Below the pieces are notes generated by a model. It saw only the letters and a program-made list of their open reading frames with translations. It was not told the DNA's origin and did no database searches. This document shows positions 32,686 to 43,322 of a stretch of DNA of 64,000 bases, in pieces (position 1 is the first letter of the stretch; the number at the start of each line of letters is the position of its first letter). This stretch comes from Pseudozyma flocculosa PF-1 (taxonomy: Eukaryota > Basidiomycota > Ustilaginomycetes > Ustilaginales > Ustilaginaceae): the NCBI RefSeq assembly GCF_000417875.1, contig NW_006920874.1, positions 850,817-914,816 of the forward strand, given 5' to 3'. Both the position numbers and the translations under genes were made by a program.

Positions 32686-33189
32686 CAGTATTGACGCAGA
32701 CAGTCGGCCCGTCCGTAGTCTCGAGTCGATTCCAGCCATAGAGTACTCTGGGCTCCATTTTTGTTCGGCGGAGGGATCGGGGGAACCCGATCCTGTAATG
32801 ACGAAGCGACTTCATCCGCGAGCCTTTGTCTCTGAGCCTTGTCCGAGTGCGGTGTGACCAATGCAGTCTCTCAGGATGACAATTCAGGCCGAGGGTCCTG
32901 CTCTCCGTCAATGTGGGGCCGTTGCTACGCGTCAGCATCACTACATACTACTCCTCATCTCGGGCTACCCACCTACCACCCCGAGGCCGGCTGCAGCCTT
33001 GCTAACGGCCGGTGGGGGCGAAACCTTGGGCGGATGAGGCCGGATCGAACGGGCCGGTGGGGTGAGGGCGTGGCCTGGTCGAAGCTCCTTGAGCCTTGTG
33101 TCGGGCTGCAAAAGTGTATAAAGACCATCCCCGTCGCAGCCGCTTTTGCGTTTTCCCTCAACCAATCCCATCAATCACTTTTGCCCACG
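32686..33189. other. Spacer and promoter of secreted protein 4
   Basis: A frame is open across much of this spacer in phase with protein 4, but it has no signal peptide at its own start and no domain. It is treated as non-coding. Confidence 0.55.
33116..33123 (+). promoter_or_regulatory. TATA box of secreted protein 4
   Basis: GTATAAAG lies about 70 bp before the start codon and is a clear TATA consensus. A CAACCAATCCCATCAATCAC leader follows. Confidence 0.6.
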
Positions 33190-33781
33190 ATGAAGATCCC
33201 CTACCTTGCTCTCCTCCCCATCGTGCTAGCTTGCGTCGGCCTCGTCGAGTCGGGGCAGGTTACCCTTGGAAATAAACCCAAGAACAGTGCCAGGGCAAGA
33301 AGCGACAATCTAGGTTTCGGGGCCGTGACAGTGATCCTGCAAAACGGCTGGATCTCGATCTGCGCGCCCGTCTCCGACTGGTCCCTCTACAACCATTACG
33401 TCCCGGTGCAGCTGGTGCGCAACGGAGGTCATTCGCAGTACAGCCTTGTGCCCCAGAGCCGCTGCGGCACGGGCAAGGGCCAACTGGTCAACTGCTCGAA
33501 CACGTTCATGAACGATCAGGGCAAGTGCTACAGCCTGTACGATCTCGACTGCAACCAGGTCGACTTTGACGCGGTGCTTTCCCTTCTCAGCCAGGTCAAA
33601 GGTGACGGGGCCGTATACGGTGAGTGCAAAGTTGCCGGTGGTGGGCGCATGTGACTTGAACTGCACTGATGCAGGCCTTGTGCGTTTCATGGAATGCCCT
33701 CGAATGGCCGCAGTCGCGACTCCGGTGGCGGGCAGTCATAGTCTGGAACTCCAAACCATCGGAGCCTTCACCCGAGCCTGA
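33190..33781 (+). CDS. Small secreted cysteine-containing protein 4 (candidate effector)
   Basis: Exon 1 is 33190-33619, the intron 33620-33674 (55 bp, GTGAGT...ATGCAG, phase 1) and exon 2 is 33675-33781, giving 178 residues. The signal peptide is MKIPYLALLPIVLACVGLVES, cleaved before GQVTL. Family cysteines are ISICAPVSDW, SRCGTGKGQLVNC and GKCYSL, plus DCNQV. The last exon of 35 residues does not clearly show the F-Y-P motif of proteins 1 and 3, so its acceptor is less certain. The unspliced frame would end after 154 residues. No domain or function is recognised; it is the last member of the cluster. Confidence 0.75.
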
Positions 33782-34460
33782 GCTGTCACGAGAGTCACAC
33801 CTCGCACCGCCCTTTCTGCGACAGCGCAAGAGGTAGACTTGAAGCCATCAGCAGGACTGGCATAGAGACCTGAACAGCATCTTTGGGCACCACGGGGCTG
33901 GCATGTTGTAGTGCAGAGGGACGCCTTGGGCCCGACTCGGGGCGCGAATGTACCGGCGCGCCATTGGACTTGTGCCTGATAGTACAGTAGTGTGGTGCGG
34001 AACTAGTCCGAGTCGGTGTCATCGAGGCGGAGGCTCGGAGCTTGAGGCGAGCGAGACGTGATTATGTACATATGGGCTCGCGGATGGCTAGACGAAAGGT
34101 GCGACCGGGCGGCGCCTGGGGATCAGCAGAGGCTGTCGGCGGTGTTGGCGCAGCGGGCGGCGTGGCGCGCTCGGGGGCTGCGCGCCAGCTCAGCCTCCAC
34201 TCGGAAAAAAAGTGCGGGGCAAACGGGGCCACGCAACCGTGGACCCTGACGGCCCCCACATTCGTTCTTGCTTGCTTGCCTCTCGACCACCACCACCACC
34301 ACCACTACCATCGCCGCCGTCACGGTTGGGTCGAGGCGCAGCGTGCCATCCATCGCTCCCCTCTCTGGTACTACACTCAGGCCTGCACCTCCACCCGCAC
34401 CCCTCATCTTCCAGCCCCCGATCCTCCGACGCCTCTGCACCACCACCCGCCAACGACATC
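33782..34460. other. Spacer and HMCES promoter
   Basis: No gene is supported. It includes a (CCA)n-type stretch at 34288-34304 in the probable HMCES leader. Confidence 0.55.
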
Positions 34461-36365
34461 ATGTGCGGCCGATTCGCAAACGCACAGCCCCTGCCCGAGT
34501 ACGCCCGCTCGGTGCGCGAGCAGCTGCCTCCCTCGCATCCACCCGAGCCTACCCCGGACATTGACGACTACCGGCCATCCTACAACGTCGCACCCCAGAC
34601 ACGCGCTCCCGTCATCCGGCGCCAGCTCGCCTCGGAGCGCACCACCGCCGACAGCGCCGACAAGGCCGAGCGCCTGCTCCTTCAGCCCATGAAGTGGGGC
34701 CTCATCCGCTCCCACAACCGCCACCCGCCCCCATCATCCTTCGGCGCCATCAAGACGATCAACGCACGCGACGACACCATCCTCTCGTCGTCACAGGGCG
34801 CGAGCATGTGGCATCCGCTCCTGCCCGCACAGCGCTGCGTCGTCTTCTGCCAGGGCTTCTACGAGTGGCAGAAGAAACCCCTCGCCGGCCGAGACACAGC
34901 GGCCGCGGCTGGGCACGAGGAAAAGGTCGAGAGGATCCCGCACTTTGTCGGCATGGCCGACCCGGGCCACGGGCGCACCGGCAAGGACGGCGTCGAGCGC
35001 AAACTCATGCCCCTTGCCGGGCTGTGGGACAAGGTCGTCTTCCAGGGCCACGAGGATCGCCCACCGCTCTATACCTTCACCATCATCACGACCAGCGTCA
35101 ATGACCAGCTCGACTTCCTCCACGACCGCATGCCCGTCATCCTGCCCGACGCCCACAGCATCGCCACCTGGCTCGGCCTCGGACAGGGCGACAAGGAGGA
35201 TACCTGGACGCCCGAAGTGGCCCGGCTTCTCCGACCGCTCAAGAAGCCCCTCGAGTGCTACAAGGTGCCCCGCGAGGTCGGCAGGGTGGGCAACGACGAC
35301 CCCGGATTCATCCTGCCCATCGAGTCGAGACGCGACGGGCTCAAGGCGTTCTTCAGCAAGCAGCAGCAGGCCAAGCAGGGGCCAGCAAAGAGCGGACACG
35401 ACGACCGTGCTCCTGACGACGCCGTCAAGAAGGAAGAGAAGGACGACAGAGATGAAGCATCTACGTCGTCTTTCGAGCGCGCCGCTGTAGAGGTGACGCA
35501 GGAGGTCGAGGAGGACGCGCAGATGGCGGATGCAGCGGCGCAGGCCGAGCAGGAGATTCGGGATCGCGAGTTGGCCGAGGAGCTGCAGCGGCAGTGGCAA
35601 GAGGACGACGCCAAGGGCGCCGCGTCGACCTCGTCGCAGCCATCCGCAATCGACCGCGGCATCGGAGGGGGCGATGCGACGAGGGAAGACGAGATCGAAG
35701 CTAAAGAGGTCGGAGATGGCTTCGCAGTGCCGCGGCCCGAGACGACTGGGAAACGTCGACGTCGATCCTCTTCCGACTCGGTCGGGGCCGAGGCATCCTC
35801 ACCGTCGCCGACACCACTACCACCGCCGGAAGCATCAGCAGCGGCAGCAGCAGCAGCGACGACACCCGATCAAGACGCCTGCGACCACGATGCGACGATC
35901 AAGAAAGAAGAAGGGAGCTGCGAGGGCGAAGGCGGGGGATCGAGCCGATTCTCACCGGACCCCTTCGACCCACCCGCCTCTCCACCGCGTCCATTGGGGG
36001 GCTACAGCCGCGAGGGCACCACCTCGGCCAGCGCGACCCCGCGCAAACGCACCAAGTTCACCACGCGCATCCTTTCGCCGCCCCGCAAACCCAACGAACC
36101 GGGCCCCCTAGACCAACTCATCGAGCGGCAACGGCGGAATTCTGCCGCTGCCCCCCATCCCCCTCGCCCTCCGCTTCCTCCGTCCTCGTCCTCGTCTTCG
36201 TCGTCGACGACGACGACGACGACGTCGGTGCAGCGCAGTCCGACGAGGAGGCGTAATCCGCCAAAGTCGCCGAAACAGGGTCAGAGCCCAGATCAGCGTG
36301 GCACGGGCAAAGCGGCCGGGGCCGGGTCAAAGGATATCCGAGCCTTTTTCGCACCCAAGTCGTAA
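34461..36365 (+). CDS. HMCES: SRAP-domain abasic-site shield protein (HMCES/YedK family)
   Basis: This nuclear protein crosslinks covalently to abasic sites in single-stranded DNA and shields them at replication forks. It has 634 residues and no intron. The SRAP domain is at about 1-300: Met-Cys-Gly-Arg-Phe at the start, where Cys2 becomes the N-terminal catalytic residue after Met removal. Next come YNVAPQT, MKWGLI, INARDDTI, RCVVFCQGFYEWQ, LAGLWD and FTIITTSVND, with HDRMPVIL holding the conserved His. The ATG must be at 34461 for the chemistry to work, although the frame is open upstream. The long tail (about 300-634) is disordered, acidic and Ser/Pro-rich. It ends in KDIRAFFAPKS, similar to a PCNA-interacting (PIP) motif, and has a second FF motif at about residue 296 and two psi-K-x-E sites (VKKE 322, IKKE 480). 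Bacterial relatives consist of the SRAP domain only. Confidence 0.94.
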   Translation: MCGRFANAQPLPEYARSVREQLPPSHPPEPTPDIDDYRPSYNVAPQTRAPVIRRQLASERTTADSADKAERLLLQPMKWGLIRSHNRHPPPSSFGAIKTINARDDTILSSSQGASMWHPLLPAQRCVVFCQGFYEWQKKPLAGRDTAAAAGHEEKVERIPHFVGMADPGHGRTGKDGVERKLMPLAGLWDKVVFQGHEDRPPLYTFTIITTSVNDQLDFLHDRMPVILPDAHSIATWLGLGQGDKEDTWTPEVARLLRPLKKPLECYKVPREVGRVGNDDPGFILPIESRRDGLKAFFSKQQQAKQGPAKSGHDDRAPDDAVKKEEKDDRDEASTSSFERAAVEVTQEVEEDAQMADAAAQAEQEIRDRELAEELQRQWQEDDAKGAASTSSQPSAIDRGIGGGDATREDEIEAKEVGDGFAVPRPETTGKRRRRSSSDSVGAEASSPSPTPLPPPEASAAAAAAATTPDQDACDHDATIKKEEGSCEGEGGGSSRFSPDPFDPPASPPRPLGGYSREGTTSASATPRKRTKFTTRILSPPRKPNEPGPLDQLIERQRRNSAAAPHPPRPPLPPSSSSSSSSTTTTTTSVQRSPTRRRNPPKSPKQGQSPDQRGTGKAAGAGSKDIRAFFAPKS

Positions 36366-36717
36366 ACCGCGCATCGCTGACGGACGTGATGGAATGGGAG
36401 GCGAGGCGAGGCGAGGCGAGGCGAGGCGAAGGAAGGTCGTCGAGCTTGCTCGCTGCCAATGCTGTTGCTGCTGATGTCGGCCACTGCGGATCGTCGTACT
36501 AGTACATATGTGCGGCCGTCGCCCTGCGGCGCCGGTGCGTGCGCGCGGTCGCCGTGTGGCGTTGACGGCTGGTATCGATGCGTGGGTGGGATGCCGCTGT
36601 CGCTGCCGTGTTTGTGGCGCCCGAGTCGGGTCGCCATCCTGTGCTTGTGCTTGTGTTTGTGCTGCGTTTCGTTGGGCGTTTGTGGGCCCCGCCTCGAGCG
36701 CTGGCGGCGCGCCCGCC
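36366..36717. other. Convergent 3' spacer HMCES-RAD50
   Basis: It contains a GGCGA pentamer repeat at 36401-36430. Nothing else is seen. Confidence 0.6.
36401..36430. repeat. GGCGA pentanucleotide tandem repeat
   Basis: Six copies of AGGCG/GGCGA lie immediately 3' of HMCES. Confidence 0.9.
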
Positions 36718-39700
36718 TCAGCTGCTGCGGATGCGCTCCTTTTCGATGATGGATTTCTGTCGTCACAGAGCGGCGCGAAAGGTCGTGCAGGAGGGTGACG
36801 AGGGGATGCAGAGGAGCCAGGGTCAGAGGACGGATTCAGCAACAGTCGCAACCACGATGGCTGGACCGCCCGCCCGCCCGCTCGCCCGCCCGCCCGGCAT
36901 CCGGGGACTCACCTGGTTAATGTCGCGGCTGACGCGCCAGTAGTACTCGAGGACGTCGCTCTGGCCAAGGAGGGTGAGAAAGTCCTCGTCGTGGGTGATG
37001 ACGACGAGCTGCAGCTGTCCGTGGCCCTGTCGCTCCTTGATGAGATCGGCCAGACTGCGCGCGAGCGCCTCGATATTCTCGCGGTCCAGGTTGGTGGTGG
37101 GCTCGTCGAGAGCAAGGATGCCGCAGTTGCTGCCAAACGAGTCGGCCAGCGCCAGCCGGATAATGATCGACGCCAGCACCTTTTGCCCGGCGCTGCACCG
37201 CCCGCGCATGTCCATCTCGACCGTGTCCTTGACCATGCACACGCGGTAGTTGTACGACCGGTTGCCCCGCACCCCCTCGTTGTCGGCCTTGATCAGAATC
37301 GTATCAATGTCGGTACCCTGGTACGTCTTCTGCCACAGGTACCGCAGGATCTCGTTGATCTCCTCCATCTTGATCGAGTGGTACCGCATAATGGCGCTCT
37401 CGAGCGCCTTTGCGTACTTTTCCAGATCGCTGTTGGCCAGGTCCGACGTCTTGACCTCGATGAGCTTCTGCTTGTACTTTGCGTGCACGCCGCGGTAGTC
37501 GTCGCGCAGCTCGACCTCGCGCCCCTGGATCTGGGCCCGCAGCGACGCAATCTCGCCCGACAGGTGCGACGCCTCGCCGTTCATCCGGTTCTCCTCCTCC
37601 TTGGCCTCGTTGTACTTGTCGGCAAAGTGCTTGCGGCTGCGCTGCGCCTGCTCGAGGTCGAGCGAGTCAATCTCGGCCTCGATGGCGACAATGTCCTTCT
37701 GCAGCTGGCGATAGCGCAGGTTGTCGAGGATGTTGCGCTCCGTCGCCTTGGACTGGTTCATCTCCTTTTCCAGCTCGGCCACCTGCGCCTCGATCTCCTT
37801 GATCTCGCGCTGGATCCCCTGCATCTGGAGCGCCAGGTCGGCGATGGTCTCCTCGCAGTCCTTGAGCCTCTGCGGGCCTCGCTGCGCCGTGTACGCCTGC
37901 ACCGCCGTGTCGAGCTCCGTCAGCTGGTGGTGGGCGCTCTGCAGCCGCTCAATCTGCGCCTTGGCCCTGCCCTCGGCGGCCGAGCTCTCGGCCTTGAACT
38001 GCTCGAGCTCGTCCTTGGCCCGGCGGATCGGCGCACCCGCCGCCTCGACCTCGTCGTCGAGCTTGCGGATTCCCCTCTGCCGCTCCTCGAGCTCTGCCGC
38101 AAGCTCCTCGTGCCGCTTGTCGAGCGCCTCCTTCTTGCTGCACGCCTGGCGCTTGTTGACGACGTGCATCTCGGCGCGGTGGAGGTCGCGCTCCAGCGAG
38201 GCGATGACGCCGCGCTTCGTCTCGCGGTCCTGCTGCAGCGCGTTGAGCTCGCGTTTGAGCGTCTTGATGCTCGCCGCCAGGTTGTCAATCTCCCCCTGCA
38301 GCTGCTCGCTCGTCTGGATCGAGCCCGTGCTGGCCAGGTCGGTCTGGAGCATCTCGACCTCGCGCTCAAAGGCTTCGGCCTCGGACAGCAGCCGGGTGAT
38401 GTCGGCACCGACACGCTTGAGCGCCTGCAGATCGCGCAGCTCGGCCTTGACGGCGTCGACGGCGGCTGTCGATCTCTCGGCGGCGGCGCTGGCGGCCTTG
38501 ATGCCCTCCTCGGCCTCGGCCACTTTCTTCTCGAGCGCGACCATGTCGCCCTTCTGGATCGCCTGCATCTGCGTCTCCTTGGTCAGCGCCACCTGGCACT
38601 CGGCGCTGCGCTGCGTCCACTCGCGGATGTGCTCCTCGAGCGCCGCCTTCTTCTTCTGGGTGTCGCTCGTAGCCAGCGTCGAGGTGACGTGCTTTTCGAT
38701 GGCGGCAAACTCGGCGCTCGACACGGATCGGTTGCAGGCGAGGCAGTGGCCCTTGGTCTTGGCCTCGCGGACGACGCGCTTGAGGAAGGCGTCGAGCGAG
38801 TCCACCGAGGACAAGTCGTCCTTGGCCGCGTCGATCTCCTCTGCCGCCACCTTGACCGCCTCGGCGGCCGAGTCAAAGTCCGGCTCGAGGATCGCCTTGA
38901 TCTCGCGGTCCAGAGCGGCCACCGTGTCGCGCTTCTCCTTGAGCTGGTTGCGCGAGAAGGTCAGCGTCGACTCGAGCTGCTGCAGCGCCTTGTTCTTCTC
39001 CTGGTCGACGGCCTCGGCCTCGGCCAGCTCGCGCTCCTTGGCCGCCACCGCCTTGGTGGCGTCGCGCTCGAACGTCTCGCCCTTGGCCGTGCCGCCGACG
39101 CGCTTGGCGAAGCTGGCTGCGTTGCGATCGACGAGCGACTGCGCCGTGGTGCGCCGGTTGGCAATTTCCTGCGTCTTCATGCCGAGCGTGGCGCGCACCT
39201 CGGCGTGGCGGTTGAGGATGTTCATCTCTGACGTCCTCTCCTCGCGCAGGTCGTCCTTCTCGCGGATCTCCTGGTTCTTTTTGCGGATCTTGTCGTCGAA
39301 GCGCGCCTCCTCAAACTCCTTCTGGCTGGCCGCGGCGCGCGCCGAGAGGTCGTCGCGCTCGCGCTCGGCCGCCGCCACGTCGATCTCGGTGACGTCGACG
39401 GCCTCGAGCTCGTCCTGGCAGCGCTTGAGCCTGTCCTTGGTCCGCTTGATGCTCTCGGCGAGCTGATCGCGCGCGTTCTGCTTGGCCCGCATCTCGGTGC
39501 GCAGGTTCTGCCAGGCGGTGCTGAGCTCGTCGTCGCGCCTGGAGTTGTCGGCCCTGACCTTGGCGTACTCGGCCTCGAGCTGGCGCGTCTCCTGCTGCAG
39601 CCGCTCGTGGAACTCGCGGATCTGGGCGTCGTTGAGGCCGTCGGCGGCGAACCCCTTGATGCCGAGCTCGCCGCTCATCTTCTTGATCGACGCCTCTCGC

Positions 39701-40803
39701 CTGCGGATGGCCTGCTCGTGGGCGCGGCGCTCGGCCTCGAGGCCGCCCTTTTCCGAGAGCTTGCGGCCGTGCTGGTCGTCGAGCGTCTCGAGCTCGTCGC
39801 GCTTCTCTGCGATGCGCCTGCGGAAGCCGTCTGCGCGGGAGCGCTTGGTGTCGAGGTGGTTGCGGAAGCTGTCCTTGCGCTTCTGGAGCTCGGCGTCCGA
39901 GTCGTCGATGAGCGTCATGGTGGCCTCGAGGGCGGCCATGTTTTCCTTGTGGAGGCGCTCGCGCTCCTCGAGGGTCTCTGCGCGGCTGACAATCTCGCGG
40001 AACTTTGTGGCCTCGTCGTAGAACTTGGAGTTCTGGACCGTCTTGATGCGGATCTCGTCGTTGAGGTCGTCGAGGCGCGCCTCCTTGTCTGCCAGCTGCG
40101 ACTGGAGGGCGTGGAGCTTGGTCTTGATGGCGTCTGCGCGGTCCTTGTCCGTCTTGAGGCCCTCGAGGGCGGCGTTGTCGACCTTGAGCTGGACGGTGCG
40201 CTCCTTGCGGAGCGACTTGATGTTGTCGAGCGCCTTTGTGTAGCGGGTGGCCTCGAAGATGTCGTCAAACTTTTTCTTGAGGCTTGCCGGTTCCGCGAGG
40301 GGCCAGTTGCTGTCCTCCTGGTGGCAGAAGATGACGTTTTCGAGGATGCTCCTTGATACGCCGAGGAGGCGGGGGATCTCTTCGTCGAGCTCGGAGCACT
40401 TTGTGGAGATGACGCCGCGCTTTCCGCTCTTTGCGTCGTCGTCTGCGATCTGGAGGAGGCCCTCGAGGGTCTTCATGGTGAGGCCGCCCGTCTTTTTCTT
40501 GGAGACCTGGAGGTTGCGGACGCAGTTCATGCGGACGCGGTTGGCGTTGTAGAAGCGGAGGCGTACCTGTGCTTTTACCTCGTTTGTGACGGCCATCTGC
40601 GGGTCGTGTACGAATGCGCCGCCCTTTGTGTTTGGGGGCAGGTCGCCGGTGGTGGCGTACTTGAGGCACTCGATGATGGTCGTCTTTCCGGAGCCATTGT
40701 AGCCGACGATGACGGTGAGGGGCTGGAAGAACTGGATGATGTTGATGGACTTGTCGTCAAAGGAGCGCACGCCGCGGATGGCGAGCTTGTCGAGCGATGC
40801 CAT
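36718..40803 (-). CDS. RAD50: DNA double-strand break repair ATPase Rad50
   Basis: Rad50 is the SMC-like ATPase of the Mre11-Rad50-Nbs1/Xrs2 complex, which holds and processes DNA ends. Exon 1 is 40803-36913, the intron 36757-36912 (156 bp, GTGAGT...CGACAG, phase 0) and exon 2 is 36756-36718, giving 1309 residues, the normal length. Walker A GYNGSGKTT is at 34-42 and the Q-loop region with CHQEDSNWPL near 160. Long coiled coils flank the zinc hook HCLAC, with Cys687 and Cys690. The C-terminal lobe has the signature CSAGQKVLASI, Walker B ILALDEPTTNLD near 1230 and the switch THDEDF. The last 12 residues (KSIIEKERIRSS) come from the small second exon. Without the splice the frame reads on into a Gly/Arg/Ala tail that is not family-like. 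It is divergently placed from the PFA3-like gene. Confidence 0.97.
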
Positions 40804-41350
40804 GGCGGGGTGGGGTCGGGGTCGCAGGCCGCGGTGGGCCCGGGCAGACGGGAGAGGGCGAGCAGCTGATAGGGTTCAGGGCTGACAGAGTGGTTGGAGG
40901 CAAAGGGGGGAGGTGAAGGGTGGGGAGTGTGCAGGTTGACAGGGGCCGGAGCAAGGGCCTGTGCTGTTGAGCAGGAGGGAGAGCAGGAGGGAGGGTGATG
41001 ATGGTCTGACTGGGTGGTGGGTGTGGGTGGCGAGAAGAAGTCGAGGGCCAGAGGGGTCTGGACTGAGCAGCGCCAGCCAGGCTGCCGGGCGCTGCTTGAG
41101 GTGTTGGTCTCCACTTTGGATTTTCTGCCAAGAGCGCGGGGCCCGCCCCATCGGCCTCGACTGGCAAACGCCAGCCAGAGAGGGACCCGACCACGCCCAG
41201 CTGAGGCCAGCCAAGCCCAGTCCAGGGCCAGGCACAGCCCGCGCTGCCACCTCGACCACCACCACCACCACCGCCATCTCTCCTCCTCTGCCACCCGTCC
41301 ACCCGCGCGGCTGCGGGCCATTACCGCAACCCACACCCGCACGCACCGCC
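40804..41350. other. Divergent promoter RAD50 / PFA3-like
   Basis: This is 547 bp between two start codons. The two genes probably share it as promoter. A CCACCA run stands at 41249-41270. No gene is seen. Confidence 0.6.
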
Positions 41351-43274
41351 ATGGCCTGCGATCCAAATAGCCCGCGCGCATCGCCCCTCTTCCGACGCCT
41401 CTGCGACCACCTCCGCTGGCTCCCCCTCGTCTTTGTCCTCTCCCTCCTCGTATACGCCTACATCACACTCACCCTCTCGCTCGCAATCGGTTACACGATC
41501 CTACGCACACACAGCCTCGTAAAGGCCCTATTCCAGCTCCTCATATCCACCCTCCTTGCAGGCGGTGCAGCTTGGAGCTTCCTCGTCGCCGTCTTCCGTC
41601 ACCCGGGATCGCCATCAAGCAACCACGTCGCCGCTTCCTCATCGGCCCAGGAACTAGCACACGCCGGCACTCGTCCGACTCACTCGGCTAGCCAGCAGCA
41701 TGGCCGAGATACCCGCGGCGACGACCACGACGACGACAACGGCGACGACCACGACGAACACTCTGGCCTGCTAGCCGCAGACGACCACGACCACGACGAC
41801 GCCGCGGCCTCGGCTCCCCTCCTCTCGGCGCCCCTGCCCGGACAGCCCCAGCTGCCCGCTCGCTCCGGCCGCCAACAGCTCTCCGACCACCTCCGCCTCG
41901 CCTCATCCCATCACGATCTCCTCCCTTCTTCCTCCTCCTCCGCCGCCTCCAATACCGACACCACCAACATCCGCGCCGCCTCCGACATCTGGGTCAAGTC
42001 GTCGGGCGAGTCGCGCTGGTGCGCAAAGTGCAACGCACCCAAGCCCGACCGCTGCCACCACTGCTCATCGTGCCGCCGCTGCGTCTTGCGCATGGACCAC
42101 CACTGCCCCTGGCTCGCCAACCGCTGCATCGGCCTGCGCAACCACAAGCCCTTTTTTCCTCTTCCTCTGCTACACCGCCCTCCTCTGCATCTACGCCACG
42201 CAGGAGTCGGCCCGCGCCCTCGTCGCCTACGTCGGAAACGAGGTCGACGGCTACGAGAGCAGCCCCATCACCTGGGCCGTCCTCCTCTTCATGGGCTTCA
42301 TCTTTGGCTGCACCCTCGCCCCCTTTGCCGGCTACCACGCCTACCTCATCCTTAAGAACCGCACCACCCTCGAGGCCATGGAGGGCAGCGGCAGGGTCAG
42401 GCTCAGAGCCAGGCACGACCCGAGGCGCGAAAAGGTCCACGACCGCCTCAGGCGCATCGCCGACGCAGCGAGCGGCGGCGGCGGGCGGCGCAGCCAAGAG
42501 GGCCACGCCGCCCCCCACCGAGGCCGACCGCGGATCGACGTCGACGTCAGCGGATCCCGTCTGGAGGAGCGACGAGCACCTGACGCGCGAAGAGCGGCGC
42601 GCGCTCAAAAAGGCCAATCGGCTCAACGTCTACGACGTCGGGCTGCGGCGCAACTGGCGGCAGGTCATGGGCAACGACCCCTGGCTCTGGCCCGTGCCCA
42701 TCGGAGAGCCGTGAGTGTCTCCTCGCCACCCTTCTTGCAACCAGCTCCGAGGCAGACGGGAGCTGAGCTGACGTTGCCCTCCTCCTCCTCTTGATTCTCC
42801 ACGGCCGACCGGCCGCTCAGGGTGCCGGACGGGTACACGTACCTGGTCAATCTCGATACGCTGACCGAGCTGGAGCGGCTGACGGCGTCGATACGCAGCA
42901 AGGACGCGCGCCCACCACCGCCGCACGCCCCTCCCTCCTCCTCGTCCGCACACCACCATCGTGGAGATGGCAACAGAGCGGGGGGGGAGCCCGATGAGGG
43001 ACCGGGGTACGACTGGCGCAGGCCCGGTCAACGCACGCGGGGTGCGCACGGCGAAATGGAGTGGGGCGACGCACCGCGCAAGTCGCCCTGGGGCGTCCTG
43101 TACGGCGTCGACGATAGCGATGACGACGACCAAGGGCCGATTGGGTCTGGTGCGAATGCCGGGCGGGGGCAGAGGCAGCATGTACTCTCCAACGAGTCCG
43201 AGGGTGATTCCGCAGACGATGACGATGACGGGGAGGGGGAGGGGGCAGGTGGAAGGAGATGGCGACGTAACTAG
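41351..43274 (+). CDS. PFA3: DHHC palmitoyltransferase, Pfa3-like, with two apparent frameshifts
   Basis: This is a membrane S-acyltransferase. Two N-terminal TM helices (about residues 22-45 and 58-80) precede a His/Asp-rich insert. The Cys-rich domain follows: [31 protein letters not shown] and [12 protein letters not shown]. The frame then breaks at the T run 42152-42157; one T fewer would continue [10 protein letters not shown] and two further TM helices (about 42158-42350). A second break lies at the GGG near 42483-42485, after which the conserved C-terminal segment ([17 protein letters not shown]...NDPWLWPVP) is read. An intron 42711-42820 (GTGAGT...CTCAG) leads to the last exon with [13 protein letters not shown] and an acidic tail. 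The RNQKFF-like GLRNHKPF points to Pfa3, whose known substrate is Vac8, but other PFA members are possible. Both breaks sit in simple runs, so sequencing error is likelier than a pseudogene. Confidence 0.8.
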
Positions 43275-43322
43275 ATGCCGATGTGCACGAGGCTGGGCTA
43301 CCCAATTCCGGGAATCGCATCA

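Noticed and set aside
36991..39231. 746-codon plus-strand frame
   Set aside because: Antisense shadow of the RAD50 coiled-coil region.
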